Origin: Chthoniobacteraceae bacterium
Lineage (GTDB): Bacteria; Verrucomicrobiota; Verrucomicrobiia; Chthoniobacterales; Chthoniobacteraceae
DNA: 48,297 nucleotides
Reading direction: 5' to 3'
Assembly (NCBI GenBank): GCA_947476255.1
Contig: CANJPY010000034.1
Span: forward strand, 1 to 48,297
Numbering within the stretch: position 1 is the first letter of the stretch; each line of letters starts with the position of its first letter. Positions 22,394 through 33,133 of the stretch are shown piece after piece. The notes beneath the pieces are model-generated. The model was not told the origin of the DNA and made no database searches. It was given only the letters and a program-made list of their open reading frames with translations. The translations under genes and the position numbers were made by a program.

Positions 22394-25300
22394 ATGCCGC
22401 GCGACACCTCTTTCAAAAAGATTCTCCTCATTGGTTCTGGTCCCATTGTTATTGGACAAGGCTGCGAGTTCGACTATTCAGGCGTACAAGCCTGTAAAGC
22501 CCTCAAGGAGGAGGGCTACGAGGTCATATTGGTCAACTCCAACCCGGCGACCATCATGACCGATCCGGAGTTCGCTCACCGGACGTACATTGAGCCCATC
22601 ACCCCCGAGGTCGTCGAGCGTATCATCGAGCGCGAAAAACCCGATGCGCTTCTCCCAACCCTCGGAGGCCAGACTGCCTTGAACTGCGCCATGTCGCTCT
22701 TCAAATCTGGCGTGCTTGAAAAACACGGAGTCCAAATGATCGGCGCCAAGGCCGATGCCATCCACAAAGGAGAAGACCGGCAGGCCTTTAAGGAAGCGAT
22801 GCAGAAAATTGGGCTCGAGGTCGCGCGCTCGGGCACCGCACGCACGATGGAAGATGCCCGCAGGGCTGCGGCTGAAATCGGAAGTTTTCCACTGGTGATC
22901 CGTCCCGCGTTTACCCTTGGAGGGATGGGGGGAGGCATTGCTTATAACCGCGAGGAGTTCGAAGAAATCGTGGCTCGCGGACTCGATCTTTCCCCCGTAA
23001 CGGAGGTTCTGATTGAGGAGAGTCTCCTTGGATGGAAGGAATACGAAATGGAAGTCATGCGCGACCGCGCGGACAACTGCGTCATTGTTTGTTCCATTGA
23101 GAACCTCGACCCCATGGGGGTGCATACCGGAGATTCCATCACGGTTGCACCCATTCAAACGCTCACGGACAAGGAGTATCAGTTCATGCGGGATGCCTCC
23201 TTCGCCGTGATTCGTGAAATCGGTGTGGAGACTGGCGGATCAAACATTCAATTTTGCGTTCATCCTGAAAACGGTCGGGTCATCGTGATTGAGATGAACC
23301 CACGGGTGTCGCGTTCCTCTGCGCTGGCGTCGAAGGCAACCGGTTTTCCGATCGCGAAAATCGCCGCTAAACTGGCCGTGGGATACACTCTGGACGAGGT
23401 TAAAAACGACATTACCCGGGAGACGCCGGCGAGTTTTGAACCTTCCATCGACTATGTGGTGGTGAAAATCCCAAGGTTTACCTTCGAGAAGTTTCCTCTC
23501 GCGGACGCAACACTGACAACGCAGATGAAAAGCGTTGGTGAAACAATGGCAATCGGCCGTACCTTCAAAGAGGCCATGCAGAAGGCGCTCCGAGGCCTTG
23601 AAATCAAGCGCTTTGGGTTGATCGGAGACGGTGCTGACAAGCCCCTGTCTGCCGCCGACTTGCGCAAGCGACTTGTCGTGCCGAATGTAGACCGTATCTT
23701 TTGCCTCGGGCAGGCGCTCGCTGGCGGGATGAGTGTGGAGGGAATCTTTGAACTCACAAAAATCGACCGCTGGTTCCTTGAACATTTGCGAGCGATCGTG
23801 GAGGAACAGAAAACCCTCGCAGAGGCCATAGACTCGCCTGAGAAAATTAGGCGCGCCAAAAAGTTTGGATTTTCAGATCGTCAACTGGGCATTGCCTGGG
23901 GCAAGACGGAGTTGGAGGCGCGCGCCATCAGGAAAGCGGCTGGCGTCGAACCTAATTATCGGTTGGTGGATACGTGCGCCGCCGAATTTGAGGCGTACAC
24001 GCCCTATTATTACTCTGGCTACGGCGATGAAAATGAACGGAGAGAGAGCGGTAAGCGCAAGGTGATCATTCTCGGAGGCGGTCCTAACCGGATTGGACAA
24101 GGGATCGAGTTTGACTACTGCTGCGTGCACGCGGCCTTTGCGCTCAAGGAATTGGGATTTGAGACCATCATGGTGAATTCTAATCCTGAGACGGTTTCAA
24201 CCGATTACGATACGAGCGACAAACTTTACTTCGAGCCGTTGACACTCGAGGACACGTTGAACATTTGCGAGCAGGAGAAGCCATGGGGGGTGATTGTGCA
24301 GTTTGGAGGCCAGACGCCTCTGAACCTCGCCAAAGGTCTTTCCGAAGCTGGTGTGCCGATCATTGGCACCTCTCCCAAGAGCATTGAGAAGGCGGAGGAT
24401 CGCAAATTATTCTCGGCAATGTTGGATGAATTGGGAATCAAGCAAACCCCGGGTGGCACCGCTTCAAACGAGACGGAGGCGTTGGAAGTGGCGCGCCGCG
24501 TGGGCTACCCGGTGCTTGTGCGGCCCTCCTTTGTTTTGGGCGGACGTGCGATGGAACGCGTTCACAATGAGGAAGACTTGCGGCGCTATATTCGCACGGC
24601 CGTGGAGGCCAGCCCCGATCATCCCGTGCTCGTCGACCATTTTCTCGAAAACGCCACCGAGGTGGATGTTGATTGTATTTGCGATGGCGAAATAGCGGTT
24701 CTGGGCGCCATCATGGAGCACATCGAAGAGGCGGGGATTCACTCCGGAGATTCGGCGTGCGTGATCCCGCCTTTCAGCCTGAGTGAGAAGGTGAAGCAAG
24801 AAATTTCCGATGCGACTAAACGCATGGCTTTCGCGCTTGAGGTGAGGGGACTCATGAACGTCCAGTTCGCGGTGAAAGACGAAACTGTTTACGTCCTTGA
24901 GGTGAATCCTCGGGCCTCACGCACCGTGCCTTTTGTTTCCAAAACGATTGGAGTTCCCCTTGCGAAACTGGCCGCAAAAGTGATGGCTGGCATCACATTG
25001 AAGGAGCTTGGCTTTACTCAGGAGGTTTATCCCGAGCATTTTTCGGTCAAGGAGGCAGTCTTTCCGTTTATCAAGTTCCCTGGAGTGGACATCGTGCTCG
25101 GGCCAGAAATGCGAAGCACTGGCGAGGTGATGGGGATTGATAGAAGTTTGGGTCTCGCCTTTGCCAAGGCTCAGATGGCGGCGCAGCCTCCGCTGCCTCA
25201 GTCTGGGAATGTCTTTATCTCGATTCCTGACAGAGACAAACCCAAGGCGGTTGAATTGGCTCGGGGTTTTGCGGAGCTAGGATTCACTCTCTTTGCCACG

Positions 25301-25600
25301 CATGGAACAGCCGCTGCCTTGAAGGCCGCGGGGATTTCTGCCAAGCGTCTTCACAAAATTGGGGAGGGGCGGCCCAACGCTTTGGATATGGTCAAGAATG
25401 GCGAGATGTCGCTGATTATCAACACGCCCTCCGGCAAGGTCGCGCGCGAGGATGAAGTGAAAATCCGATCCACCGCAAACAGCGCTAGAATCCCTGTGGT
25501 GACGACCTTGAGAGCTGCGGACGCAAGTCTCGAGGGAATCCGCGCCATGCGGGAGCATGGGATTTCCGTGCGAACACTGCAGGAATTCCATGGTCTTTAA
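22394..25600 (+). CDS. carB: Carbamoyl-phosphate synthase large subunit
   Basis: It makes carbamoyl phosphate from bicarbonate, two ATP and ammonia from CarA. The 1068 residues show the two homologous ATP-grasp halves. Each opens with the PreATP motif ([21 protein letters not shown] near the start; [19 protein letters not shown] near 560) and has a matching [20 protein letters not shown] or [14 protein letters not shown] metal-binding strand. The C-terminal MGS-like regulatory domain (about 940-1065, with [15 protein letters not shown]) suggests control by nucleotides. ATG 22394 is preferred to TTG 22388. A strong terminator follows. Confidence 0.98.
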   Translation: MPRDTSFKKILLIGSGPIVIGQGCEFDYSGVQACKALKEEGYEVILVNSNPATIMTDPEFAHRTYIEPITPEVVERIIEREKPDALLPTLGGQTALNCAMSLFKSGVLEKHGVQMIGAKADAIHKGEDRQAFKEAMQKIGLEVARSGTARTMEDARRAAAEIGSFPLVIRPAFTLGGMGGGIAYNREEFEEIVARGLDLSPVTEVLIEESLLGWKEYEMEVMRDRADNCVIVCSIENLDPMGVHTGDSITVAPIQTLTDKEYQFMRDASFAVIREIGVETGGSNIQFCVHPENGRVIVIEMNPRVSRSSALASKATGFPIAKIAAKLAVGYTLDEVKNDITRETPASFEPSIDYVVVKIPRFTFEKFPLADATLTTQMKSVGETMAIGRTFKEAMQKALRGLEIKRFGLIGDGADKPLSAADLRKRLVVPNVDRIFCLGQALAGGMSVEGIFELTKIDRWFLEHLRAIVEEQKTLAEAIDSPEKIRRAKKFGFSDRQLGIAWGKTELEARAIRKAAGVEPNYRLVDTCAAEFEAYTPYYYSGYGDENERRESGKRKVIILGGGPNRIGQGIEFDYCCVHAAFALKELGFETIMVNSNPETVSTDYDTSDKLYFEPLTLEDTLNICEQEKPWGVIVQFGGQTPLNLAKGLSEAGVPIIGTSPKSIEKAEDRKLFSAMLDELGIKQTPGGTASNETEALEVARRVGYPVLVRPSFVLGGRAMERVHNEEDLRRYIRTAVEASPDHPVLVDHFLENATEVDVDCICDGEIAVLGAIMEHIEEAGIHSGDSACVIPPFSLSEKVKQEISDATKRMAFALEVRGLMNVQFAVKDETVYVLEVNPRASRTVPFVSKTIGVPLAKLAAKVMAGITLKELGFTQEVYPEHFSVKEAVFPFIKFPGVDIVLGPEMRSTGEVMGIDRSLGLAFAKAQMAAQPPLPQSGNVFISIPDRDKPKAVELARGFAELGFTLFATHGTAAALKAAGISAKRLHKIGEGRPNALDMVKNGEMSLIINTPSGKVAREDEVKIRSTANSARIPVVTTLRAADASLEGIRAMREHGISVRTLQEFHGL

Positions 25601-25887
25601 CGGGAAATCGATGGTCTCAAAAAAGAGGTAAGATTTTTCTAAGGAAGATTTGTCTCTGGGGTAGTGCTTGATGTTCTGGGGGGAACACTGGGCTGCCAGT
25701 TAGAGAATTCTAGCTGGCGGCCCTTTCTTTTTGCGCCGAGGGTTGGCCTCTCTGCGTGCGTCCTTTGTGCGTTCCCTGTCTTGATCGGGCTGGGAAAGAC
25801 TTGGCTTGTGATTAAAATGCGAACCCAAGGCGCCCTCAGCGTGACTTGCGCCCGGATCTTGGCGCTGTGCGCAGGCTCCTCTTTTTC
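25601..25887. other. Convergent intergenic region
   Basis: It contains the carB terminator at 25690-25732. The remaining 155 bp up to the DUF1501 stop hold no gene and no clear terminator for the opposite strand. Confidence 0.5.
25690..25732 (+). terminator. Rho-independent terminator after carB
   Basis: GGGCTGCCAG (25690-25699) pairs with CTGGCGGCCC (25714-25723) with one wobble pair, and the stem continues through TAGA/TCTA to a GAAT loop. TTTCTTTTT follows. Confidence 0.9.
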
Positions 25888-27336
25888 TCAGCTGAGAATG
25901 GCTTTCACAACCTTGCCGTGGACATCGGTGAGTCGGTATCGTCGGCCTTGAAACTTGTAGGTGAGGGCTTCGTGATCCGTTCCCAGTTGATTCAGAATGG
26001 TGGCTTGCAGATCATGGACGTGCACGCCGTCTTTGATGACATTGTAGCCCAGTTCGTCGGTTTCGCCGTGGATAATGCCGCCTTTCACCCCGCCTCCCGC
26101 CATCCACATCGTAAAGCAGCGTGGGTGATGATCCCTCCCAAAACTCGCAGACAACTTTCCCTGACAATAGTTGGTGCGACCAAATTCGCCGCCCCAAATG
26201 ACAAGTGTGTCCTCTAGCATTCCTCGCTGTTTGAGGTCTTGGATCAGAGCCGCGCACCCTCGGTCAGTTTCGCGGCATAATTTTGGAATCGCACCGGGGA
26301 TGCCTCCGTGATGGTCCCAGTCTTGATGGTAGAGTTGGATGAAACGAACGCCTTTCTCCGCGAGGCGCCTCGCCTGGAGACAGTTTGCGGCGAAGGTGCC
26401 CGGAGTTTTCGACTCGGGGCCGTAAAGTTCAAACGTCGATTCGCTTTCCGAGGCGACATCCGTGACCTCCGGGATGCTGCTTTGCATCCGGTAGGCCATT
26501 TCATAATTGGCGATTCTTGCCTGAATTCCAGGTTCGACCCCAGACGCTTCCATCTGGTGCGCATGCAACTCTCCGAGGTGGTTGAGCATCAGTCGGCGAC
26601 TCTCGGCAGAAACACCTTGAGGATTGTTTAAGTATAAAACCGGGTCTTTGGACGGCCGGAATTGAAGACCTTGATACTCCGCTGGTAGAAAGCCGCTACC
26701 CCAGAGGTGCGCACCGAGGGGTTGCCCTCCTTTGTCTTTTGTGATCAGAACCACAAAGCTTGGGAGATTACTATTTTCGCTTCCCAAACCGTAACTGAGC
26801 CAGGCCCCCATGCTGGGGCGGCCCGGAATTTGGGAACCTGTTTGCAGAAACGTCACACCAGGACCATGGTTGATGGATTCGGTGAACATCGACCTGATGA
26901 TGCACAGCTCTCCAGCCACTTCTGCGGTGTTCGGGAGGTGTTCTCCAAACCACGCGCCTGCAGGGCCGTGCTGAGAAAACTTAAAAGGGGATCCCACCAT
27001 CGGTATGGAGGACTGATTGCCTGACATTCCTGTGAGGCGCTGGCCGCCGCGCACGGAATCGGGAAGCTGTTCTCCGTGCCGCTTGATGAGTTCGGGTTTG
27101 TAATCCAAGAGATCCAACTGCGAGGGACCGCCGGACATAAAAAGATAAATAACCCGTTTTGCTTTAGCCGCGAAATGAGGAAGCCCACGGATGGCTTTTG
27201 CAGGTTCGGTTGCCGAGACTTGGTGCGCGCCGAGCATTTCAGCAAGTGCGAGACCGCCGAGGCCGATCCCCGAGCTTTGTAAAAAATGGCGGCGAGGAAG
27301 CAACGGGTTCATGGATGAGACGGAGGTCGGTTGCAT
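25888..27336 (-). CDS. DUF1501 family protein, Tat-exported
   Basis: A 482-residue member of the DUF1501 (sulfatase-like fold) family, abundant in Planctomycetes and Verrucomicrobia and nearly always paired with a DUF1549/DUF1553 cytochrome. The N-terminus has a Tat-like signal, PRRHFLQSSGIGLGGLALAE. Characteristic stretches are YLFMSGGPSQLDLLDYKPE, HGPGVTFLQTGSQIPGRPSMGAW, YHQDWDHHGGIP, VIWGGEFGRTNY and GRDHHPRCFTMWMAGGGVKGG. The role is unproven; an extracytoplasmic role in carbohydrate breakdown is usually supposed. The ATG at 27336 lies 2 nt after the stop of its partner, so the two are translationally coupled; a second ATG lies at 27312. Confidence 0.93.
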   Translation of the reverse strand: MQPTSVSSMNPLLPRRHFLQSSGIGLGGLALAEMLGAHQVSATEPAKAIRGLPHFAAKAKRVIYLFMSGGPSQLDLLDYKPELIKRHGEQLPDSVRGGQRLTGMSGNQSSIPMVGSPFKFSQHGPAGAWFGEHLPNTAEVAGELCIIRSMFTESINHGPGVTFLQTGSQIPGRPSMGAWLSYGLGSENSNLPSFVVLITKDKGGQPLGAHLWGSGFLPAEYQGLQFRPSKDPVLYLNNPQGVSAESRRLMLNHLGELHAHQMEASGVEPGIQARIANYEMAYRMQSSIPEVTDVASESESTFELYGPESKTPGTFAANCLQARRLAEKGVRFIQLYHQDWDHHGGIPGAIPKLCRETDRGCAALIQDLKQRGMLEDTLVIWGGEFGRTNYCQGKLSASFGRDHHPRCFTMWMAGGGVKGGIIHGETDELGYNVIKDGVHVHDLQATILNQLGTDHEALTYKFQGRRYRLTDVHGKVVKAILS

Positions 27337-27338
27337 GG

Positions 27339-30300
27339 TTATTGTTTTACGACGGAGCCATCGTGATTCAGGAGCGCCTGCGCGAGAATGGTGGCTGCAG
27401 CGACTTCCGCCACTGGCAGTGCCTTGTCGACCGGAGCTTGACCCACGGTCAACAAAGCTTTCGCATCTTCTTGGTGGGCTTTAAAATGATGGAGTTGTTC
27501 GTTGTAGAGTGTGGTGAGAATCGCTTTCTCTCTGGCATCTGGAAAACGAGAAAGGCATGCCAAAAACGCTTCCTCTATCAAACCCGCAAGATTTTCTCCG
27601 TAAGTCTTTTGGAGGCGCTCTCCAAGCACCCGCGCGGCTTCCACGTATTGAGTGCCGTTGAGAAGGACTAGCGCTTGGAGTGGAGTGTTGGTGCGTTCCC
27701 TTTTTGCGGAGCAAACCGCACGACGCGCGGAGTCAAAAGCCATCATTGCAGGGGGAGGGGACGTCCTGCGCCAGCGTGTGTAGAGGCTGCGCCTCAAACT
27801 TCCTTCCCCTTTATCCGCTGGAGTTGGGCGAAATGCCTCGGAGCTCTCGTACGGATTTACGGGCGAGCCTCCCATTTTGCCACTCAGCAGACCGCTTGCA
27901 CTTAGAAATGTGTCGCGCACCGCCTCTGCTGGAAGCCTGAAACGAGATCCACGAGCCAGCAGCACGTTCTCCGGATCATCTGCGGTCAATTCAGGCAAAC
28001 CAAGGCTGTCCTGCTTGTAAGTCTGTGACATGACAATCCCTTTCAGCAGCGCTTTGACATCCCACCCGTTCTGAATGAATTCTGTGGCGAGGGTATCAAG
28101 GACCTCTTGATATTCTGGCGGCGTACCTTGGCTCCCAAAATCGTCTGACGTCCGAACCAAACCTCTCCCGAAAAGAGACTGCCAAAAACGGTTGACTGTT
28201 ACTCTCGCCAACAGTGGGTGCTCCGGCGAGGTAAGCCAGCGGGCGAGGCCAAGGCGGTTTCGGGGGGAATCGGCTGGGAATTTTGGAAGAGACGCTGGTG
28301 TGTCCGCGAATACCTCCTCCCGCCGCTGGTCGTACTGTCCGCGGAATAAAACGAAGGCCTTTTTGGGCTTCGGTAGATCGTTCATCACCGATATTTCGGG
28401 CTGCGATTCCAAGAGCTTCAGGACGGCGTTGCGCGCGTCTTTCAAGGCATGAAGTGCCTCCCTGCGTGAGTCAGGCGGCGTCGCCAATAAGAATGTCTCC
28501 AAAAGGCGATCTCTCTCGAGGGGCGACAAGTTATCGGACGCCTTTGTCCACAGCAGATCCGCTTCCTGTGGCGCAAATGTCGCTGCGACTTCCAGCGCCG
28601 ACAGTTCTCTTTCGAAAATGCGAAGATCATCAATCAGGCCATTCTTAAAACCCCGGTCTCGCATGCGGGCACCGAGAGTGATGTTCTCCCTCCCGGGCGT
28701 TATATCCCGTGAGAGGTTGTCTTTAATGACCTCGGTTTGAGCTGCATTTCCATTGATGAAAATACGCAGGCCGGATGCTTTGCCCGAACCATCCGATGTT
28801 ATTGCAACATGAGTCCAGCTGCCGGGAACCAAAAGGGTTGTTGTTCGAATGGAGGCTGCATCTCCCGGCCAGAAACGCACGAGTGACCACTTGAGCCGGC
28901 CGTCTTCGAGGAGCAATTCAAAGCCCCGGCTTGCCGCGTCGGTCCAGGCCTTCGAACGATGTAGAATCACTGCGCGTTCTTTTGGCTCTGGCGTTTGGAT
29001 CCAAAGAGAAACGGTGAATGGATCACTTCTATTAAAGCTTCCAACAGGCAAAGTAAGCTCATCATCTCCAGAAAGTTGAACGGCTGCGGTGTCTACGGAG
29101 CGGCCCGCGACGCTTTTGTTTTCACCCGAGAGAGCGGCCGTTTTTTTTGAGTCGATCAGGTTCGTGAGTTTATTGTCTCCAATCTTAGCGGAGTGGAATC
29201 GTCCGATTTCATTCGGAATCGCAAAGAGCGCCGTCCTCTGCTTCAACCATGCCTCAAAGCTCGCCCGAGCGTTGCTATCGGCTTCCGTTAAGGCGGTCTC
29301 AGCTTGCGCGACGACACGCTGAAGCTCTTTCAGTTTTGTTTGTGTTTCCGGAGAGAGCAGTCGAATGGCAGGAGTGGGGGCATCGCCGGTGAAAAATGAG
29401 TAGAGACCCGCTTCATCGATGTCATCGAAGAACGCAAACATCTGATAAAATTCCTTTTGCGAGATTGGATCAAATTTATGGTCGTGGCATTTTGCGCATT
29501 CAAAGGTGAGGCCGAGGAAAGCGGTTGCGAATGTCTGAACGCGGTCGGCAACGTATTCGACTCGGTATTCCTCTTCGACAGATCCTCCCTCGGCTTCCTG
29601 TTGATGAAGACGGTTAAAAGACGTGGCTAAAACTTGTTCTTCCGTTGGAGTTGGCAAAAGATCGCCCGCAAGCTGCCAGGTCACAAAATCATTAAAAGGC
29701 AGGTTTCGGTTGAGCGCGTTCACAACCCAGTCCCGCCAAGGCCATACAGCTCTATCCCGATCTACTTGAAACCCATAGCTGTCAGCATATCTAGCGACGT
29801 CGAGCCAGTCGGAGGCCCAGCGTTCGCCGAAAGAGGAGGATTTTAAAAGGCGGTCAACGGCACTCTCGTAAGCGTCAGGTTGGTTGTCTGCAAGATAGGC
29901 GCGGACGTCTGCGGGAGAGGGCGGGAGACCGGTAAGGTCAAGGGTGACGCGGCGAAGAAGGCGATCCGGGGTGGCCTGCGGTCTCTGTGTTATTCCTCTA
30001 GATTTCAGGCGTTTTTGTATGAGCTTGTCTATCTTGGTGGACAGAGGATCCAACTGCGCTTTCTCCTGCTTTGGGGAGATAAAAGACCAGAGAGGTTGGT
30101 ATTCTGCTCCTTCAGAGACCCAGCGCCGGAGCGTTTCAATTTCGGCTTTGGAGAGTGGTTCGAGTTTTGCCTCGGGTGGAGGCATGACCTCGTCCTTGTC
30201 TGTGCTGCGGATCCGAGAGAGAATTTGGCTGCCGTCGGGATTTCCAGGACTGAGGGGAATGTCCCCACTCTTGGCGGGCTTGAGGGCGGCGTCTCGCAGG

Positions 30301-30464
30301 TCGAGGCGCAGACCTGCTTTCCGATGGCCACTGTCAGGACCGTGGCAGCCGAAGCATTTGTCGGAGAGAATGGGGCGTATATCCCTGTTAAATTCCAGCG
30401 GCGCAGCGCTCAATGGCCCGGAGGTTAGTCCGAGAAAAAGTACAAACTGTGTGAGTAATTTCAT
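27339..30464 (-). CDS. PSCyt1-DUF1549-LamG-DUF1553 (PSD1) protein
   Basis: A 1041-residue exported protein typical of PVC bacteria. A signal peptide (1-21) is followed by the Planctomycete cytochrome C domain with one heme motif, CFGCH (37-41). DUF1549/PSCyt2 follows (about 135-340, with DLTGLPPSPADVRAYL, FGERWASDWLDVARYADSYG and CAKCHDHKFDPIS, a second CxxCH). A LamG/concanavalin-like domain lies at about 445-610 (FTVSLWIQTPEPKERAV, LVPGSWTHVAITSDGSG), and DUF1553/PSD1 at about 700-990 (VNRFWQSLFGRGLVRTSDDFG, SRRAVCSAKRERTNTPLQALVLLN). The LamG domain suggests glycan or protein binding. It heads a two-gene operon with the DUF1501 gene. The electron partners and substrate are not known. Confidence 0.94.
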   Translation of the reverse strand: MKLLTQFVLFLGLTSGPLSAAPLEFNRDIRPILSDKCFGCHGPDSGHRKAGLRLDLRDAALKPAKSGDIPLSPGNPDGSQILSRIRSTDKDEVMPPPEAKLEPLSKAEIETLRRWVSEGAEYQPLWSFISPKQEKAQLDPLSTKIDKLIQKRLKSRGITQRPQATPDRLLRRVTLDLTGLPPSPADVRAYLADNQPDAYESAVDRLLKSSSFGERWASDWLDVARYADSYGFQVDRDRAVWPWRDWVVNALNRNLPFNDFVTWQLAGDLLPTPTEEQVLATSFNRLHQQEAEGGSVEEEYRVEYVADRVQTFATAFLGLTFECAKCHDHKFDPISQKEFYQMFAFFDDIDEAGLYSFFTGDAPTPAIRLLSPETQTKLKELQRVVAQAETALTEADSNARASFEAWLKQRTALFAIPNEIGRFHSAKIGDNKLTNLIDSKKTAALSGENKSVAGRSVDTAAVQLSGDDELTLPVGSFNRSDPFTVSLWIQTPEPKERAVILHRSKAWTDAASRGFELLLEDGRLKWSLVRFWPGDAASIRTTTLLVPGSWTHVAITSDGSGKASGLRIFINGNAAQTEVIKDNLSRDITPGRENITLGARMRDRGFKNGLIDDLRIFERELSALEVAATFAPQEADLLWTKASDNLSPLERDRLLETFLLATPPDSRREALHALKDARNAVLKLLESQPEISVMNDLPKPKKAFVLFRGQYDQRREEVFADTPASLPKFPADSPRNRLGLARWLTSPEHPLLARVTVNRFWQSLFGRGLVRTSDDFGSQGTPPEYQEVLDTLATEFIQNGWDVKALLKGIVMSQTYKQDSLGLPELTADDPENVLLARGSRFRLPAEAVRDTFLSASGLLSGKMGGSPVNPYESSEAFRPTPADKGEGSLRRSLYTRWRRTSPPPAMMAFDSARRAVCSAKRERTNTPLQALVLLNGTQYVEAARVLGERLQKTYGENLAGLIEEAFLACLSRFPDAREKAILTTLYNEQLHHFKAHQEDAKALLTVGQAPVDKALPVAEVAAATILAQALLNHDGSVVKQ

Positions 30465-30560
30465 TGGAGCTACCAGAAGACCCAGATCCGCCGAGGGCCT
30501 TAGCCGGCCATTGGGTAAAATAATTTCATAAAGTCCACGGGTAGATTTTTTTCAGCGGAT

Positions 30561-31172
30561 CTATCCACCAAGGATGGTATCGATCGAGTTCATGCAGATT
30601 TGGGACCAGGTCTCCAAAAACTCGTGGTTGGTGCGTAAAACTTCTTTGTCGAGGAAGGCCAGGTCGGTGATCGCAGCTTCTCCGCATGTGATGTCGTCAG
30701 TGTCGCACTCGAACACATGCACAACCCCGATATGCACTTTTCCAACTTCAGTGGAATCGTCGTTTAGGAGTGCAACGGCGCGTTGTTGATACGGCGAATG
30801 AATACGCAGTTCTTCGGCGATTTCACGCTGAAGGGCACGATGGTAGGCTGCGAGGTCAAAGCTTTGACCGGCGGCGTCTGCGTCGTTCATGTGCCCTCCA
30901 ATCCCAATGGAGCGCTTGGCTGCCAAACGCTTTTCCCCGCCCTTACCTCCGCGAATGTAGCTGAGAATGCGCCCCTCATGGGTGAAAATCGCGTAGGGAA
31001 TAATCTGTTTAAAATTTGGGTCAGTCTCCGCAAGGGAGCGCGCCATGAAGCGCGGGGAGGGAGGCGTGAGGAGCGCGCTCAAATAGCGATCCACCTCGAA
31101 GTGCAGGCCTTCAAACGCGCCCAAACGGTCGAATTCAGAACGGGGGACCACTAAAATCATTTCTTCAGCCAT
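30561..31172 (-). CDS. NUDIX-family hydrolase
   Basis: A 203-residue protein. The Nudix box is degenerate but recognisable at about 92-126: IGGHMNDADA, then a short insert, then HRALQREIAEELRI, which gives the REhxEEl metal-binding helix. The start of the domain (PYAIFTHEGRILSYIRGGKGGEKRL) and the later HIGVVHVFEC and TDLAFLDKEVL fit a nucleoside-phosphate hydrolase of the NUDIX fold. The frame continues to 31328, but the ATG at 31172 is a better start because the extension is low in structure and overlaps the malQ promoter region. It diverges from malQ with a 110-bp gap. The substrate is unknown. Confidence 0.83.
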   Translation of the reverse strand: MAEEMILVVPRSEFDRLGAFEGLHFEVDRYLSALLTPPSPRFMARSLAETDPNFKQIIPYAIFTHEGRILSYIRGGKGGEKRLAAKRSIGIGGHMNDADAAGQSFDLAAYHRALQREIAEELRIHSPYQQRAVALLNDDSTEVGKVHIGVVHVFECDTDDITCGEAAITDLAFLDKEVLRTNHEFLETWSQICMNSIDTILGG

Positions 31173-31282
31173 GGGAACATGTTTCCTACAAACCAAATCT
31201 GTGTCGAGCTTCCGTCGGATTACACAGCTTGCAGGCGTCAAATCTGGCGTTTCAGCGGTGTTGTCGGTTATTGTGGGACTCC

Positions 31283-33007
31283 ATGGAATTGTCGCCCGAA
31301 CGAAAATTGTCAGGAATCTTGGCTCCATTGTTCGCTCTCCGGGGGCCTAATGATCTGGGTGTGGGGGATATCGGCGCCTTGCGGGACCTCATAGACTGGG
31401 CCGCTGCATGTGGACTGGGCGTGGTGCAGTTGCTTCCGGTCAATGAGACGGGTCTGGAAAACTCGCCTTACAACGCAATCTCGTCGGTTGCACTGGATCC
31501 TCTGACCATTGAGCTCACAGTAGAGGCGCTGCCGGAGCTGACGGAGGAAATTTTGCTCGAGGAGAGGGAGCGGTTTTATCTCCGCAGAGTGTACGAGGGG
31601 CCGGTGTTTTACAAAATTGTTAAACCAATGAAGCGCTCTATCTTGCATAGGGCTTTTGAGCGCTTCAATGCGGTGGTGCGAAAGTCAAAGTCGGAGAGGG
31701 CACGGAGATTTGAGGAGTGGATTGCGGAGCAGGCGGCGTGGCTTCGGGGCTTCGCGTTGTTTCGCGTGTTGATGGCAGAAAATGAAACTGAGCAATGGGA
31801 TCAGTGGCCAGAAGCACAACGCACGTTGAAAACTGCGAGTGAATGGCTTGGGAAGCAGTCCGCCCAAGTGCAGAAGGAATGGGAGTTGCGCCAGCGTGAA
31901 GTCATGTATGTGCAGTGGGTCGCGTGGATGCAGTGGAGAGGGATCAAAGAATACGCAACTCGCAAAGGGGTCGCGTTGATGGGCGACATCCCGTTTGGCG
32001 TGAGCCTTTACAGCGCGGACTTTTTTTGTGAGCCCGAGATCTTTGATGTGCGCTGGAGTGGCGGTGCTCCTCCAGAACCAGCTTTTCAAGGCGATCTGTT
32101 CACTCAGCGCTGGGGGCAAAACTGGGGCGTGCCGCTGTATCGTTGGGATGTGCTGGAGCAAACTGACCTTCATTGGTGGCGGCAACGCGTGAGGAAGGTC
32201 CGGGAGGTCTTTCACATGTTTCGGATCGACCATGTGCTCGGTTTTTATCGTGTGTTTGGATTCCCTTGGCGTCCTCAGCGCAATGCCGAATTTGCTCCGC
32301 TGGATTCGTCTCAAGCAAAGCAAGCCGCCGGAGGGGAACTGCCCCGCTTCCACCCGTTCTCGGATGATACAGAACGCGGGCGAATGGAAAATCGTGTTCA
32401 CGGAGAGCGACTGCTACGACCGCTGCTTGAGGAGGCTGGTCCTTATACGCTTATGGGGGAAGATTTGGGCACAGTGCCCGATTATGTGCGCCCAAGTCTT
32501 GAGGCACTGAACATCGCTGGATTTAAAGTGCCGATGTGGGAGAAGGAGTGGGATACGCGTTTGATTGCCGGCGACAAGTATGGTCGCCTGAGTGTTGCGA
32601 CCTATGCGACGCATGATCATGAACCGCTCAAAGTGATGTGGGAGCGTTGGATGAGAGCCATTGCAACGGGTGATTCCGGACGCCCCGAGGATTCGGAAGC
32701 CAGGGATATCGCGTGGTGGGAGGTGCGGAGACTTGCGGCCTGGGCGGGCTTTGAAGTGCCCCGGATCATGGAGTTTCAACAGGTTCATGAGCCGCTCTTA
32801 AGGGGGCTTCTGTCGTGCAACTCATGGATCACCATTTTTATGGTCACAGACCTTTTTGGGACTGGGCAGAGGTTTAACGTGCCTGGGGCAGTTGCGGATT
32901 CGAATTGGAGCGAACGCATTGCTTCGCCTGTTCGTGGGTGGTCGGAGCACAAGCGGTTGGCGCCCCTAATGGGCAGGCTGTCCTCTGCGTTTAAGCGAAA
33001 GCACTAG
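31283..33007 (+). CDS. malQ: 4-alpha-glucanotransferase (amylomaltase)
   Basis: A GH77 enzyme of 574 residues that disproportionates maltodextrins in the cytoplasm. It has GVVQLLPVNETG and NSPYNAISSVALDPL near the N-terminus, MGDIPFGVSLYSADFF, the catalytic nucleophile Asp in FRIDHVLGFYRVF, the acid/base Glu in LMGEDLGTVPDYV and the stabilising Asp in THDHEP. The ORF opens at 31229, but ATG 31283 places the conserved GILAPLFALRGPNDLGVGD at residues 11-29, as expected. glgP follows 126 bp later; together they degrade storage glucan or maltodextrin to glucose 1-phosphate. Confidence 0.95.
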   Translation: MELSPERKLSGILAPLFALRGPNDLGVGDIGALRDLIDWAAACGLGVVQLLPVNETGLENSPYNAISSVALDPLTIELTVEALPELTEEILLEERERFYLRRVYEGPVFYKIVKPMKRSILHRAFERFNAVVRKSKSERARRFEEWIAEQAAWLRGFALFRVLMAENETEQWDQWPEAQRTLKTASEWLGKQSAQVQKEWELRQREVMYVQWVAWMQWRGIKEYATRKGVALMGDIPFGVSLYSADFFCEPEIFDVRWSGGAPPEPAFQGDLFTQRWGQNWGVPLYRWDVLEQTDLHWWRQRVRKVREVFHMFRIDHVLGFYRVFGFPWRPQRNAEFAPLDSSQAKQAAGGELPRFHPFSDDTERGRMENRVHGERLLRPLLEEAGPYTLMGEDLGTVPDYVRPSLEALNIAGFKVPMWEKEWDTRLIAGDKYGRLSVATYATHDHEPLKVMWERWMRAIATGDSGRPEDSEARDIAWWEVRRLAAWAGFEVPRIMEFQQVHEPLLRGLLSCNSWITIFMVTDLFGTGQRFNVPGAVADSNWSERIASPVRGWSEHKRLAPLMGRLSSAFKRKH

Positions 33008-33133
33008 AGCGGGTTATCCGTTTGCGGAAAGCGGGTTGCATTGTTCCGAATAGGCTTGAGCGTGGTTGTTTGCCTCGGCACAATGCGAGGGTCCTCCCCC
33101 GGGGCGTGAGTGTTGTAAACGATCAGGAAAATT

